Shown here: piece by piece, positions 25,822 through 34,446 of the stretch
How the letters are laid out: the number at the start of each line of letters is the position of its first letter
Numbering within the stretch: position 1 is the first letter of the stretch
NCBI RefSeq assembly: GCF_003075075.1
Contig: NZ_QCYM01000001.1
Location: 310,001-374,000, forward strand
Direction of reading: 5' to 3'
Source: Labrenzia sp. 011
GTDB taxonomy: Bacteria > Pseudomonadota > Alphaproteobacteria > Rhizobiales > Stappiaceae
DNA length: 64,000 bases
Translations under genes and position numbers: made by a program
The notes under the pieces: model-generated
What the model saw: only the letters and a program-made list of their open reading frames with translations
The model's database searches: none
Told to the model about the DNA's origin: nothing

Positions 25822-26469
25822 ATGGCAGAGTTCGAACTGTTCATCGGTAACAAAAACTACTCTTCCTGGTCGTTCCGGCCATGGATCGCACTGAAACAGA
25901 AGGGGATCCCGTTCCGGGAACATCTGGTCCCATTCGATTTCGAACGGGGAAACCCCCGGTTTGCCGCCTTTTCACCGAACATGAAGGTTCCGGTGCTCAA
26001 GGATGGCGACCTGACGGTCTGGGACAGTTTCGCCATTCTGGAATATGCGTCCGAGATCTACCCTGAAAAGGAGCTGTGGCCGGAAGAGCTGAACGCCCGG
26101 GCCAGGGCGAAAGCCGTTTCGGCGGAAATGCATTCCGGATTTGTCTCCCTGCGCAGCGCCTGTCCCATGAACATGCGCCGTCCTGTCCGCAAGCTCGAGG
26201 TCGATGAAGGCGTCGAGGCGGACGTCGCCCGGATTGTGCAGGTCTGGACAGAGACCCTGGAAGAGTCCGGCGGGCCGTTCCTGTTTGGCGACTTCACCAT
26301 CGCCGATGCCATGTTCGCGCCGGTCGTCAGCCGCTTCGCGACCTACTGCCTCTCCGACGCTCCCGTGGTTCGCCGCTATTCGGATGTGATGATGTCGACA
26401 CCTGCCTGGAAGGCCTGGGAAGGCGATGCCCTGAAGGAAACCTGGGTCGTGGATGTGGACGAGGTTTAG
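25822..26469 (+). CDS. Glutathione S-transferase family protein
   Basis: Cytosolic GST of 215 residues. The thioredoxin-like N-terminal domain contains FIGNKNYSSWSFRPWIALKQKGIPF (with the likely catalytic serine in the YSSWS segment), and the glutathione-binding MKVPVLKDG and DSFAILEYASEIYP are intact. The helical C-terminal domain has GPFLFGDFTIADAMFAPVVSRF, the conserved N-capping motif. This subtype is common in Proteobacteria and resembles maleylacetoacetate isomerase-like GSTs without a defined substrate. It converges with moeA, 60 bases away. Confidence 0.9.
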   Translation: MAEFELFIGNKNYSSWSFRPWIALKQKGIPFREHLVPFDFERGNPRFAAFSPNMKVPVLKDGDLTVWDSFAILEYASEIYPEKELWPEELNARARAKAVSAEMHSGFVSLRSACPMNMRRPVRKLEVDEGVEADVARIVQVWTETLEESGGPFLFGDFTIADAMFAPVVSRFATYCLSDAPVVRRYSDVMMSTPAWKAWEGDALKETWVVDVDEV

Positions 26470-26529
26470 GGGGAAGGGACTCGACGATGCGGTCTCACAA
26501 CGGCTTGCCGTGACTGATCGCGATACGCT

Positions 26530-27807
26530 TTAGCGGATCCCGAAGCCGTTGAAAGGCAGGAAGGTCACGGGATCCCCCTTGCCGATCGACGTTATGTCCT
26601 CTGGGATCTCGACCAGGCCATCGGCCTTGCGCAGCCCCGTAATCAGGCCCGAGCCGTCCGGGCCGAATTTGGAGACGACCGTGCGTCCGTTGGCGTCCTT
26701 TTCCAGGAATCCCCGGTAAAATTCCCGTCTGCCGGGCTTCTTGTTCGCGACCTCGAAGGCCGCGGGCATTTGCAACCGTTGCGGTTCCGGAAAACCACCA
26801 CCGGCCATCGCGCTGATTGCAGGACGGGCGTAGAGCAGGAAACTGACCATCGCGGCGACCGGATTGCCGGGGAGCCCGAGGAACGTGCACTCGCCGATCC
26901 TGCCGAACATCATGGGCCGGCCGGGCTTGATCGCCAGTTGCCACATGTCCCGCTGCCCAAGCCGGTCCAGTGCCTTGTGGATATGGTCCTCTTCGCCACG
27001 GCTGGCGCCCCCGGTGGTCAGCACCACATCGAACCGGCTCGCGGCGTCACCGATTGCGGCTTCGACCTGGGCTGCGTCGTCCCTGATGATCCCCAGATCC
27101 ACCGCCTCCACCGGCAGCCCGGCGCACAGGCCCCGCAGCAGGAAATGGTTGGCGTCATAAACGTCGCCAAGCGCAATCGGGTCCCCCGGGCGCCGCAATT
27201 CGTCGCCCGTCGACAGCAGGGCCACCTTGAGTTTGCCGAAGACGCTGACGTCGGGCTGCCCTGTCGAGGCAATCGCGGCCAGATCCTGAGGGCGCAGGCG
27301 ATGACCTGAGTCCAGGATGGTCGTCCCCGCCGCGACATCCTCGCCGGCCTTGCGGCAATTGGCGCCTTTGTGCAGTCCCTGAGGCACGATCACGAAGTCC
27401 TGCCCGTCCTGCCGGTGGGGTTCGCAATCCTCCTGCATGGCAACCGTGTCGGCGCCTTGCGGCATGACGGCGCCGGTGAAAATCCGCGCCGCGGACGCGG
27501 GGGCCAGTCGGGCGTTGCTCGCATGTCCGGCGGCGATCCTCTGGTGCAGCCGGAAAAAACCTCCCGCCTGGTCAAAGTCGGAATGACGGAAGGCATAGCC
27601 GTCGACGGCGGAATTGTCGGCAAGGGGGACATCGCGCGGCGCCGTGATGTCCTGGGCCAGTATGCGCTCCAGCCCCTTTTCCAGCGGGACCGTTTCCGGC
27701 GCTGCCACCACCGGGACGCGCTCCTTGAGGATTGTCAGGGCCTCATGGTGGGTAAGTGTCTTCCTGTCGTGAGCAAAACAGTCGTCGAGGACGGGATTTC
27801 CGGTCAT
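26530..27807 (-). CDS. moeA: Molybdopterin molybdenumtransferase MoeA
   Basis: Inserts molybdate into adenylylated molybdopterin in the last step of molybdenum cofactor synthesis. The 425-residue protein shows the MoeA signature segments: DVPLADNSAVDGYAF near the N-terminus, RIFTGAVMPQGADTV, GEDVAAGTTI, LSTGDEL, TTGGASRGEEDHI, and LPGNPVAAMVSFLLYARP in the MoCF-binding domain, followed by the C-terminal beta-barrel domain IV. It is the last gene of the operon mobA-mobB-moeA on the minus strand, overlapping mobB by 4 bases. Confidence 0.95.
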   Translation of the reverse strand: MTGNPVLDDCFAHDRKTLTHHEALTILKERVPVVAAPETVPLEKGLERILAQDITAPRDVPLADNSAVDGYAFRHSDFDQAGGFFRLHQRIAAGHASNARLAPASAARIFTGAVMPQGADTVAMQEDCEPHRQDGQDFVIVPQGLHKGANCRKAGEDVAAGTTILDSGHRLRPQDLAAIASTGQPDVSVFGKLKVALLSTGDELRRPGDPIALGDVYDANHFLLRGLCAGLPVEAVDLGIIRDDAAQVEAAIGDAASRFDVVLTTGGASRGEEDHIHKALDRLGQRDMWQLAIKPGRPMMFGRIGECTFLGLPGNPVAAMVSFLLYARPAISAMAGGGFPEPQRLQMPAAFEVANKKPGRREFYRGFLEKDANGRTVVSKFGPDGSGLITGLRKADGLVEIPEDITSIGKGDPVTFLPFNGFGIR

Positions 27808-28325
27808 TGCACGGGTCTTTTCAGATCAAGATGCTCCTGGATGAAGTCGGCCATTTTCTCCACGTCGTCGAGATGGAAGACCGGAAGACCTTCCTCCGGG
27901 ACGTTGTGATCGGCTGCAATCGCGACGATGTTGGGATCGGACGCCGAAAGCGGTTCCCGGTCGCCCGATTCCCGGCGCCGGGATTCGATCTTCGGATGGG
28001 ATTCGCGCTTGTATCCCTCGATCAGGATGAGGTCACATGGTGCGATGCGGGCAAGAATCTCTTCCAGAGGCGGTTCCTCGTCGCCCCGAAGTTCATGCAT
28101 CAGGGCCCAGCGGCGGCCGGAAACCAGCGCGACTTCATGGGCGCCTGCTTCCCTGTGCCGGTAACTGTCGGCGCCCGGCCGGTCGATATCGAAATCATGG
28201 TGGGCATGCTTGACCGTCGAGACCCGGAAGCCCCGGCGGGTGAGTTCAGCCACCAGGCGGGTCACAAGACCGGTCTTGCCGGAATTCTTCCAGCCGGTGA
28301 TGCCGAAAACGGGTGTGTCGTTCAT
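27804..28325 (-). CDS. mobB: Molybdopterin-guanine dinucleotide biosynthesis adapter MobB
   Basis: GTP-binding adapter that assists MobA in forming the MGD cofactor. The 173-residue protein has the P-loop GWKNSGKT at residues 11-18 and the MobB block VSTVKHAHHDFDIDRPGADSY with REAGAHEVALVS; DLILIEGYKRESHPKIE is also diagnostic. It overlaps mobA upstream and moeA downstream by 4 bases each, showing tight translational coupling of the three genes. Confidence 0.95.
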   Translation of the reverse strand: MNDTPVFGITGWKNSGKTGLVTRLVAELTRRGFRVSTVKHAHHDFDIDRPGADSYRHREAGAHEVALVSGRRWALMHELRGDEEPPLEEILARIAPCDLILIEGYKRESHPKIESRRRESGDREPLSASDPNIVAIAADHNVPEEGLPVFHLDDVEKMADFIQEHLDLKRPVQ

Positions 28326-28975
28326 GGCGAGTTTTGGCTCATTGTTTCCCGGACCGTTACCAGGTCCTCGGGTCTGTTGGCGTTGAAAAACGGGTCAAGA
28401 CCGGTCGCCGGATCCGTGCCGAAGGAGACTTCCACACTGTCATGTCGGTCGACGAATGCCAGCACCTTGCCGTTTTGACCACTTGTCAGCCAACCGTGCA
28501 GATCCTGCAACAGGGCAACTGGCCACAGGCCGAAGACCGGGTGCAGCCGGTCGCGGGACGAGGCGAGGGCGACCACCGAACCCTCGGTCGGAACGGCGGA
28601 ACAAAGCCGGTCCACCAGTGTAAGGGGAAAGAACGGCGTATCCCCGGCGACAGACACGATATGCGTCACCTCCGGGCGGTGGTCCCTGGCGAAGGTCAGG
28701 CCGGCCAGTATGCCGGCGAGGGGGCCGGCGTAGTCCCCGACCGGATCGGCGATGACCGGCAGGCCGAAGGCTGCGAACCGGCCGGGATTGCCATTGGCAT
28801 TCAGAATCAGTTCCGGAACCTGATGCGTGAATCGCTCGACAATCATTTCGAGCATTGTCCTGCCGCCGAGATCCATCAGGCTCTTGTCACCGCCGCCCAT
28901 GCGTCTTGACAGACCTCCCGCCAGAATACAGCCGAGGACCCGGTCCCGGCTCAACGCTCCGCTTTCCGCATTCAT
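28322..28975 (-). CDS. mobA: Molybdenum cofactor guanylyltransferase MobA
   Basis: Transfers GMP from GTP to molybdopterin to form MGD. The nucleotide-binding signature ILAGGLSRRMGGGDKSLMDLGG is at the N-terminus, followed by DPVGDYAGPLAGILAG and SVAGDTPFFP, both typical of the family; PFFNANRPEDL is the usual C-terminal block. I start at 28975 (MNAESG; AAGGAG 12 bases upstream), giving 217 residues; the frame extends to 29044, but the extra residues are not family-like. First gene of the mobA-mobB-moeA operon. MGD points to DMSO-reductase-type enzymes elsewhere in the genome. Confidence 0.93.
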   Translation of the reverse strand: MNAESGALSRDRVLGCILAGGLSRRMGGGDKSLMDLGGRTMLEMIVERFTHQVPELILNANGNPGRFAAFGLPVIADPVGDYAGPLAGILAGLTFARDHRPEVTHIVSVAGDTPFFPLTLVDRLCSAVPTEGSVVALASSRDRLHPVFGLWPVALLQDLHGWLTSGQNGKVLAFVDRHDSVEVSFGTDPATGLDPFFNANRPEDLVTVRETMSQNSP

Positions 28976-29248
28976 TCCGCCGGTAAACTCCTTCCGCGCT
29001 TCGTCATGACGGTTCGGGGCGGGCCGGTACAAGGCCGTCGGCATGACGCCGTGTTCTGCATCCGGAGTGACGCCCGAAGCAGTCAGTGACGAGACCGTAG
29101 CCTAGGAGAGAGAGTTGTCCGAGGGCAAGGCGGGAATCCGGCGGCCGTGAAAAAGGACTCTCCGATGGGCCGCACAGCGACATTGGCGGGCCGCCTGACG
29201 GTCCGGCGAGATGCTTTCGCGCTTCGGCCCGGTCGATAGACCGCCCCG

Positions 29249-29270
29249 CTGTCAGGCAGATGCCTGACAG
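29249..29270 (-). terminator. Perfect palindrome after the BenE-type gene
   Basis: CTGTCAGGCA (29249-29258) and TGCCTGACAG (29261-29270) form a 10-bp inverted repeat with two central bases, folding as an 8-bp stem with a 6-base loop. It starts 4 bases past the stop codon. No T-run follows on the minus strand, so it is a terminator or 3'-end stabiliser of atypical form. Confidence 0.5.
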
Positions 29271-29274
29271 GGAA

Positions 29275-30444
29275 TCAGCTGTCCGTGCGGAATTTCGTCA
29301 GTGCCATGAAGGCGCCGCCGGCAAGAAGCCCCCAGAAAGCTCCGGAGACACCGAAAAAACCAACCCCGGATGCGGTAACCGCGAAGGTGATGATCGCACT
29401 GTCCCGGGTGCCTGCCGATTTGGTGGCTTCGCTGATGGAAAAGGCAAAGGCGCTCAACAGGGCAAGGCCTGCGACCGCCTCGATCAGGATCGAGGGCGTC
29501 GCCGCGACAAAGGTCATGACCAGTCCGGCGAACAGGCCGAAGAGAATATAGACAGCGCCCGCCGCCGCAGCGGCCCAGTAGCGCTGGCCGGGATCCTTGT
29601 GCGCATCGTCCCCGGCGCACATTGCTGCCGTGATCGCGGCCAGATTGACCGCATGACCGCCGAACGGCGCGGAGAGAAGACTGAAGATGCCGGACAGGGT
29701 GAAAAGCGCGCCGCTCCTGGGGTGATAGCCATAGGCCCTCAGAACAGCGATACCGGGAATGTTCTGCGAGGCCATGGTCACGATGAACAGCGGCAGGGCG
29801 ATGCTGATCATCGCTTCGAATGAAAACACCGGCCGGATCAGGATCGGTGTGCTGATCAGCTCGGCCGAGGAAAGGTCGATGGGGCCGCTGATCGCCAGGG
29901 CGATCGCGAAGGTCATGATCATCGCCAGAGGCACCGCGTAAAGCCGTGCGAAGCGAAAGGCGATTGCCCATGTCGCGATGATTGCCAGACCGCTTGCCGG
30001 CAGTTCCGCGACGGCCCGCACTGGCGCCAGACACAATCCGAACAGGACACCGGCGAGCATGGCGTTGGCGAGAGGAGCCGGAATGGCGGCCACAGCTCTG
30101 CCGAAAGGGCGTATCAGGCCGGCAAGCACGATGAGAAAGGCGCACACGATGAAAGCGCCGACAGCCGCGGCAAACCCGCCGTCCGGCGTACCGGCAGAAG
30201 CCAGAAGGGCCGCTCCCGGCGTGGACCAGGCAATACTCACGGGGATTCGGGTCTGCAGGGATGCCACGATGGCGCACAGGCCCATGGAAATCGACAGAGC
30301 CATCAGGCCGCTCGTCGCTTCGGCCGCATTGGCGCCGGAGGCGGCAAGTCCCTGGATCACGATGGCAAAGGAACTCGCAAAGCCGACGATGGCGGCAAGC
30401 AGACCGGCGGAAAGAGACTGGAGGGCGGGCGCGCGTAGAGACAT
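29275..30444 (-). CDS. BenE-family benzoate/H+ symporter-like membrane protein
   Basis: Polytopic inner-membrane carrier of 389 residues with 11-12 hydrophobic helices across its length. The repeated GLMALSISMGLCAIVASLQTRIP, WSTPGAALLAS, and MASQNIPGIAVLRAYGY blocks, plus GGHAVNLAAITAAMCAG, match the BenE family (benzoate or related aromatic acid symporters). No benzoate degradation genes are nearby, so the substrate is open. Start 30444 (MSLRAP) is chosen because AAGGAAG lies 6 bases upstream; the frame begins 9 codons earlier without a ribosome-binding site. Confidence 0.86.
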   Translation of the reverse strand: MSLRAPALQSLSAGLLAAIVGFASSFAIVIQGLAASGANAAEATSGLMALSISMGLCAIVASLQTRIPVSIAWSTPGAALLASAGTPDGGFAAAVGAFIVCAFLIVLAGLIRPFGRAVAAIPAPLANAMLAGVLFGLCLAPVRAVAELPASGLAIIATWAIAFRFARLYAVPLAMIMTFAIALAISGPIDLSSAELISTPILIRPVFSFEAMISIALPLFIVTMASQNIPGIAVLRAYGYHPRSGALFTLSGIFSLLSAPFGGHAVNLAAITAAMCAGDDAHKDPGQRYWAAAAAGAVYILFGLFAGLVMTFVAATPSILIEAVAGLALLSAFAFSISEATKSAGTRDSAIITFAVTASGVGFFGVSGAFWGLLAGGAFMALTKFRTDS

Positions 30445-30570
30445 GTGTGCTTCCTTGAAAACCGGGCACACAATATCCGTCTTGCGGACAAAGGGAACAG
30501 GTTGCGAAAGGAAAGCCGGTTCGGCCGGGCCGCAGGCAGGCGTTGTGTCGGCCGTCCCGGTTTAGAGGGC

Positions 30571-30594
30571 GGAGCTGCGACAAGGTCGCGCTCC
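30571..30594 (-). terminator. Possible terminator hairpin after the BLUF gene
   Basis: GGAG-GCGAC (30571-30581) pairs with GTCGC-CTCC (30585-30594) with a small bulge and a 3-base loop, 9 bases after the BLUF stop codon. There is no T-run. Weak support. Confidence 0.35.
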
Positions 30595-30603
30595 GGTCCC
30601 GGA

Positions 30604-31062
30604 TCAGATCATCAGCATGTCGTTGGTCAGGCGGCCTTCCTGCAGTTCCGTGGCAAAATGCCCGAAGGCCTTATAGGCCTCTTCGCGGTTCACGTCGGCC
30701 GGATGGTCCAGAAGTGGACGAAGCACCGCATGCCGGGAGGCGGCAATGCCGTCGGTCAGGTCGCGGAAGAACATCAGCGAGTTCGGGAACAGCCTGAAAT
30801 CAGCCGGTTCGTGGACGATGCCTTCGATCGCGTGAAGACGCGGATCGTTCATGACACAATAGACCGTGTCGAGCACCGGGCCGGTCCGGCCTTCCAGAAC
30901 CTGAATGATGTGCTGGTCGACAAGCAGCAGAGCTCCGGTCACACCGGCTTTCCGGTTGATGCGGCGAATGCGCAACAACGTCTTGTCGATCTCGTCAGTC
31001 AGGGGCAAGCGCATCTTGTCCCATCTGATCTTGCTTCGGTAGCAGGCGCGGTAGAGTTCCAT
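30604..31062 (-). CDS. BLUF-domain blue-light photoreceptor
   Basis: Short FAD-binding light sensor of 152 residues with no output domain. The start at 31062 (MELYRACYRS) has AAGGATG upstream. The key flavin-network residues of the family are present: Tyr8 in LYRACYRS, Asn36 in RRINRKAGVTGALLL, Gln54 in HIIQVLEG. The later block VYCVMNDPRLHAIEGIVHEPADFRLFPNSLMFF matches the DpRH-RxF-SM pattern at the end of BLUF domains. Roughly 50 C-terminal residues form the capping helices. Single-domain BLUF proteins act through a partner protein, which is not adjacent here. The strand order GNAT-BLUF-BenE gives no clear partner. Confidence 0.87.
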   Translation of the reverse strand: MELYRACYRSKIRWDKMRLPLTDEIDKTLLRIRRINRKAGVTGALLLVDQHIIQVLEGRTGPVLDTVYCVMNDPRLHAIEGIVHEPADFRLFPNSLMFFRDLTDGIAASRHAVLRPLLDHPADVNREEAYKAFGHFATELQEGRLTNDMLMI

Positions 31063-31266
31063 GGCGTGTTCATCCTTGAGCCGATGTATCCAGCCTGCGC
31101 GCCAATTCCTCACATTTGCTTAAAATCCGATTCAATTTGGAAGCATTTCCTGCGAAGAAACGCGAAAATTTCTTGGTTCTTCGAAAAAATGTGCTTTGTC
31201 GTCCTGCCGGGTGATAAACAAAGCTGTGTAAAACTACGAATACTCTTCGTCATCAGGATAGGCACA

Positions 31267-31857
31267 TCAGCGATCCTCCGCCAGCCTGAAATCCAGACCG
31301 GCTTTAACGGCCGGCCATTCGTGCGGCAGAATCGAATAGACGGCAGTGTCCCTCAGAGCACCGTCCGCGGTGCGCTGATGTGAACGCAACACGCCGTCGA
31401 GTTTCGCCCCCAGCCGTTCGATGGCGGCGCGGCTCTGGCGATTCATGAAATGGGTGCGGAATTCCACCGCGATGCAATCAAGCTCTTCGAAGGCATGCGC
31501 CAGCAGCATGCGTTTGCACTCCGTGTTCACTCGCGTGCGCTGAACCGCCTTGCGGTACCATGTGGACCCGATCTCCACCCGTTTATGCACCGGGTCGATA
31601 TTCATGTAGGTCGTCATGCCGACCGCCTTGCCGTCCGGGGTCAGCACCGCGAAGGGGAGCATGGAACCCGTTTCCTGCAGGCCGAGACGCCGTTCGATTT
31701 CCGCAGGAACCGCGCCCGGCTCGGGAACGGAAGTGTACCAGACCTTCCACAGGTCTCCCTCCGCGGCAGCTTCCGCCAGGTCCGCGGCGTGGCTTCGGGA
31801 CAGCGGTGCCAGAATTGCACTGTTTCCGGTCAGGGTGACGGGCAGGGGCCAGCTCAT
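31267..31857 (-). CDS. GNAT family N-acetyltransferase
   Basis: Acetyltransferase of 196 residues resembling the RimJ/RimL group. The N-terminus reads LPVTLTGNSAILAPLSRSHAADLAEAA, the central strands are MLPFAVLTPDGKAVGMTTYMNIDP and RVEIGSTWYRKAVQRTRVNTECKRMLLAHAFEE (acetyl-CoA binding region), and the end carries EFRTHFMNRQSRAAIERLGAKLDGVLRSH, a typical GNAT motif B. Start 31857 has GGTGGAG upstream; a longer in-frame extension to 32019 is rejected because it is not family-like. Substrate unknown. Confidence 0.88.
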   Translation of the reverse strand: MSWPLPVTLTGNSAILAPLSRSHAADLAEAAAEGDLWKVWYTSVPEPGAVPAEIERRLGLQETGSMLPFAVLTPDGKAVGMTTYMNIDPVHKRVEIGSTWYRKAVQRTRVNTECKRMLLAHAFEELDCIAVEFRTHFMNRQSRAAIERLGAKLDGVLRSHQRTADGALRDTAVYSILPHEWPAVKAGLDFRLAEDR

Positions 31858-31948
31858 GGGTTTTCTCCACCAGTATTCATGCGGACAGGACGTCCGTTCG
31901 CGACGGAACGGGATATCCGTCTCGATTGTAACCATGCGAAAGGCGACC

Positions 31949-32629
31949 CTAGAAGGATCGTTCTTCTCCTGTCCACTTGAAGAACTTGCCGGTATCGGAC
32001 AGGGGCAGGGTTTCAGCAATCTTCAGGACACCATCGGCAACGTCGGCCGGGGAGTTGTCCGCAGAGGGACCGCCCATATCGGTTTGCACCCAGCCCGGAT
32101 CGATCAGTGCCACCGGGATGCCTTCCGGTTCAAGCGCTGTGGCCAGTCCCTGCATGACCTTGTTTACCGCGGCTTTCGATGCCCGGTAGGCCAAAGTGTC
32201 GGGCTTGCGATAGCCCATCCAGGCCATCTGGCTGGATATCGTCAGGATTTTGCCCGCGCCCGATAGCCTCAGATGGGGAAGAAACGCCTGCGACACTGCC
32301 AGAGGCGCAATCGTATTGACGGCAAGCGTTTCGGCGAACCCGCCAAAATCCATGTCGGTCGGGGTCTGGCGCTCCGGGCCGATGATGCCGGCATTGTTGA
32401 CCAGAAGATCGAGGCTTCCCGAAAGCGCGTTGGCGGCGCGCGCGACGGCCTTGCGATCCCGCACGTCGAAAACCAGCGGTTCGAAACCGGTGCCGAGTTT
32501 GGCAGCCGTTTCCCGGGCAGCCGCGTCGGAGCGGACGGAGCCGAATACGGTCCAGCCTTGTTCCAGCGCTGCACGGGCCAGTTCAAATCCGATCCCGCGA
32601 TTCGTCGCGGTGACAAGACATCTGGGCAT
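31949..32629 (-). CDS. SDR family oxidoreductase (C-factor/carbonyl-reductase-like)
   Basis: Short-chain dehydrogenase of 226 residues. It has a slightly changed cofactor motif, LVTATNRGIGFELARA (TATNRGIG in place of TGxxxGIG), then NNAGIIG, the serine in TISSQMAWMG and YRASKAAVNKV with the catalytic Tyr/Lys. PGWVQTDMGG is typical of the csgA-like C-factor subgroup. Start 32629 has GAGGA 8 bases upstream; ATG 32647 in the same frame has none. Substrate unknown. A palindrome in its upstream region suggests specific regulation. Confidence 0.88.
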   Translation of the reverse strand: MPRCLVTATNRGIGFELARAALEQGWTVFGSVRSDAAARETAAKLGTGFEPLVFDVRDRKAVARAANALSGSLDLLVNNAGIIGPERQTPTDMDFGGFAETLAVNTIAPLAVSQAFLPHLRLSGAGKILTISSQMAWMGYRKPDTLAYRASKAAVNKVMQGLATALEPEGIPVALIDPGWVQTDMGGPSADNSPADVADGVLKIAETLPLSDTGKFFKWTGEERSF

Positions 32630-32647
32630 ATGGGGTGTCCTCGACAT

Positions 32648-32991
32648 GTGGAGTTTGCCGGCACGGCCGGAAGGGTAGGCGGTTTGTCAGGGTAACCTGC
32701 GAAAAGGGGCGTGCAAGGCAAACATTGTCCCTATATCAGAACGTGACAATGTGATTGAAATGGCAGCCGGTTCGTAGAAAGCCGCGTGGCGACAGGTCTT
32801 TGACAGATACCGGGAGAACGGCTTGTCTTCCTGTGCCGTGTGTCCGACATTCCGTGACAAGTGACGGTTCGGGCAGGGGCCGGTGACCTGCTGCCTTTTG
32901 ACAGGTCGCATGAACGGAGATCCCGGTATATGGCGGGTCACAGGATCAGGTCACTGGTGCGCACGAGCTGGTGAATTCAACGGGATGAAAT
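32648..32991. other. Divergent intergenic region SDR / apbC
   Basis: 344 bases. It holds the inverted repeat at 32722-32752 near the SDR gene. Nothing else recognisable until the apbC start; an imperfect ribosome-binding region (GGGAT) precedes 32992. Confidence 0.55.
32722..32752 (-). promoter_or_regulatory. Palindromic operator-like element upstream of the SDR gene
   Basis: An 8-bp perfect inverted repeat, ACATTGTC (32722-32729) and GACAATGT (32745-32752), separated by 15 bases that include a TATATC. It lies 93 bases or more upstream of the SDR start and would cover the promoter, as for MarR/HxlR/ArsR-type operators. Regulator not identified. Confidence 0.45.
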
Positions 32992-34143
32992 ATGAGCGAC
33001 AGCATAAAAAACGCAGTCCTTGAGCGCCTCGGGCAGATCAAGGGACCCGACCTGGAGGGCGATATCGTTTCGCTGGGGCTGGTATCTGAGGTGTTTGTGT
33101 CCGATGGCCGCGTGGCGTTTTCCATAACCGTTCCGGCGGAACGGGCCAGGGATCTCGAACCCCTGAGGCAGGCCGCCGAAAAAGTTGTCAGGGAAATCGA
33201 GGGTGTGGAAAACGCCATGGTGGCGCTGACGGCGGAACGGGCACCGGGAACTTCAGGGGGCTCCGCTCCGCAGGGCGCTCCTGTCCGGCCCCAACCGCGA
33301 GGGCAGGCTGCGGCCACCGCCCGCGAGGAGAGAGCACCTGCCAAACCTGGTGTGCCGGGAATCCGGCACATCATTGCCGTTGCCTCGGGCAAGGGCGGCG
33401 TCGGCAAATCGACGACAACCGCCAATCTGGCGCTGGCGCTGGCGGCAAACGGCCAGAAGGTCGGTGTGCTGGACGCCGATATCTATGGACCGTCCATTCC
33501 GCGTCTGTTCAAGGTTTCCGGCCGACCGGAACAGGTCTCCGGCAGACTCATGAAGCCGCTGGAAAACTACGGCGTGAAGGTGATGTCCATGGGATTCCTC
33601 GTCGAAGAGGAAACGCCGATGATCTGGCGCGGACCGATGGTCATTTCCGCCCTGACGCAAATGCTGAGAGAAGTCGCCTGGGGAGAGCTGGACGTTCTTG
33701 TGGTGGACATGCCCCCGGGCACAGGAGACGCCCAGCTGACCATGGCCCAGCAGGTTCCGCTCGCCGGCGCGGTCATCGTCTCCACCCCCCAGGACCTCGC
33801 GTTGATAGATGCCCGCAAGGGCCTCAACATGTTCAAGCGGGTCGATGTGCCTGTCCTCGGTATCATCGAGAACATGAGCTATTTTCTCTGCCCGGATTGC
33901 GGTGGCCGCCATGATATTTTCGGTCATGGCGGCGCGCGTGCGGAAGCCGAGAGGCTCGGTGTGCCCTTCCTTGGCGAGATCCCGCTGACCACGAAAATCC
34001 GCGAAACATCCGATGCCGGTACGCCTGTCGTGGTTTCGGATCCCGACAGCGCGGTCGCCGCGGTCTACAGGGACATCGGCGCAAGTGTATATGACGCTAT
34101 CGAAAAGGCTGAACGGGCGGCTCCGCAGATCGTTTTTGACTGA
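32992..34143 (+). CDS. apbC: Mrp/NBP35 family Fe-S cluster carrier ATPase (ApbC)
   Basis: P-loop ATPase of 383 residues that binds and transfers 4Fe-4S clusters to apo-proteins. The N-terminal 85 residues form a MIP18/DUF59 domain (VLERLGQIKGPDLEGDIVSLGLV), followed by an Ala/Pro/Arg-rich linker, then the deviant Walker A VASGKGGVGKST, DADIYGPSIPRLF, VVDMPPGTGDAQLT, and the CxxC cluster ligands in SYFLCPDCGGRHDIFG. All expected parts are present and of normal length. A GC-rich hairpin follows the stop. Confidence 0.95.
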   Translation: MSDSIKNAVLERLGQIKGPDLEGDIVSLGLVSEVFVSDGRVAFSITVPAERARDLEPLRQAAEKVVREIEGVENAMVALTAERAPGTSGGSAPQGAPVRPQPRGQAAATAREERAPAKPGVPGIRHIIAVASGKGGVGKSTTTANLALALAANGQKVGVLDADIYGPSIPRLFKVSGRPEQVSGRLMKPLENYGVKVMSMGFLVEEETPMIWRGPMVISALTQMLREVAWGELDVLVVDMPPGTGDAQLTMAQQVPLAGAVIVSTPQDLALIDARKGLNMFKRVDVPVLGIIENMSYFLCPDCGGRHDIFGHGGARAEAERLGVPFLGEIPLTTKIRETSDAGTPVVVSDPDSAVAAVYRDIGASVYDAIEKAERAAPQIVFD

Positions 34144-34446
34144 GCGAACAGCTTGAGCCGATGCCGCGGAGGGCCGAGAGGGGCTTCCGCGGCGTCGGAG
34201 ACCGCATGTCACCCGAACGAAAGGGTACTGCGGTACGGTGCAGGCAATCACGCCTCCCGAACGGCACGAAACACCGTACATCCGGCAGTCACGGTTGCAA
34301 TATCCTGTTTCCGCAACGTGATATCTGGCGAGAGCTTCCTCCGCCGATCCCCGAATGTCGGCTGCCATGTCCGGATGAGGGGCATGGTCATATTACGAGT
34401 CATTGAGATAATTGAATTTTTCACGGCTGGATCACGCAAGGTGCTT
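34144..34446. other. Intergenic region apbC / exporter
   Basis: 303 bases. It holds the hairpin at 34160-34196. The last 60 bases (34385-34440) are AT-rich with repeated ATTGA and probably carry the exporter promoter. Confidence 0.5.
34160..34196 (+). terminator. GC-rich hairpin after apbC
   Basis: Arms GATGCCGCGGA (34160-34170) and TCCGCGGCGTC (34186-34196) pair fully with one T-G wobble, and the loop can add a GCC/GGC stem. It starts 17 bases after the stop codon. No T-run follows. Confidence 0.5.
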
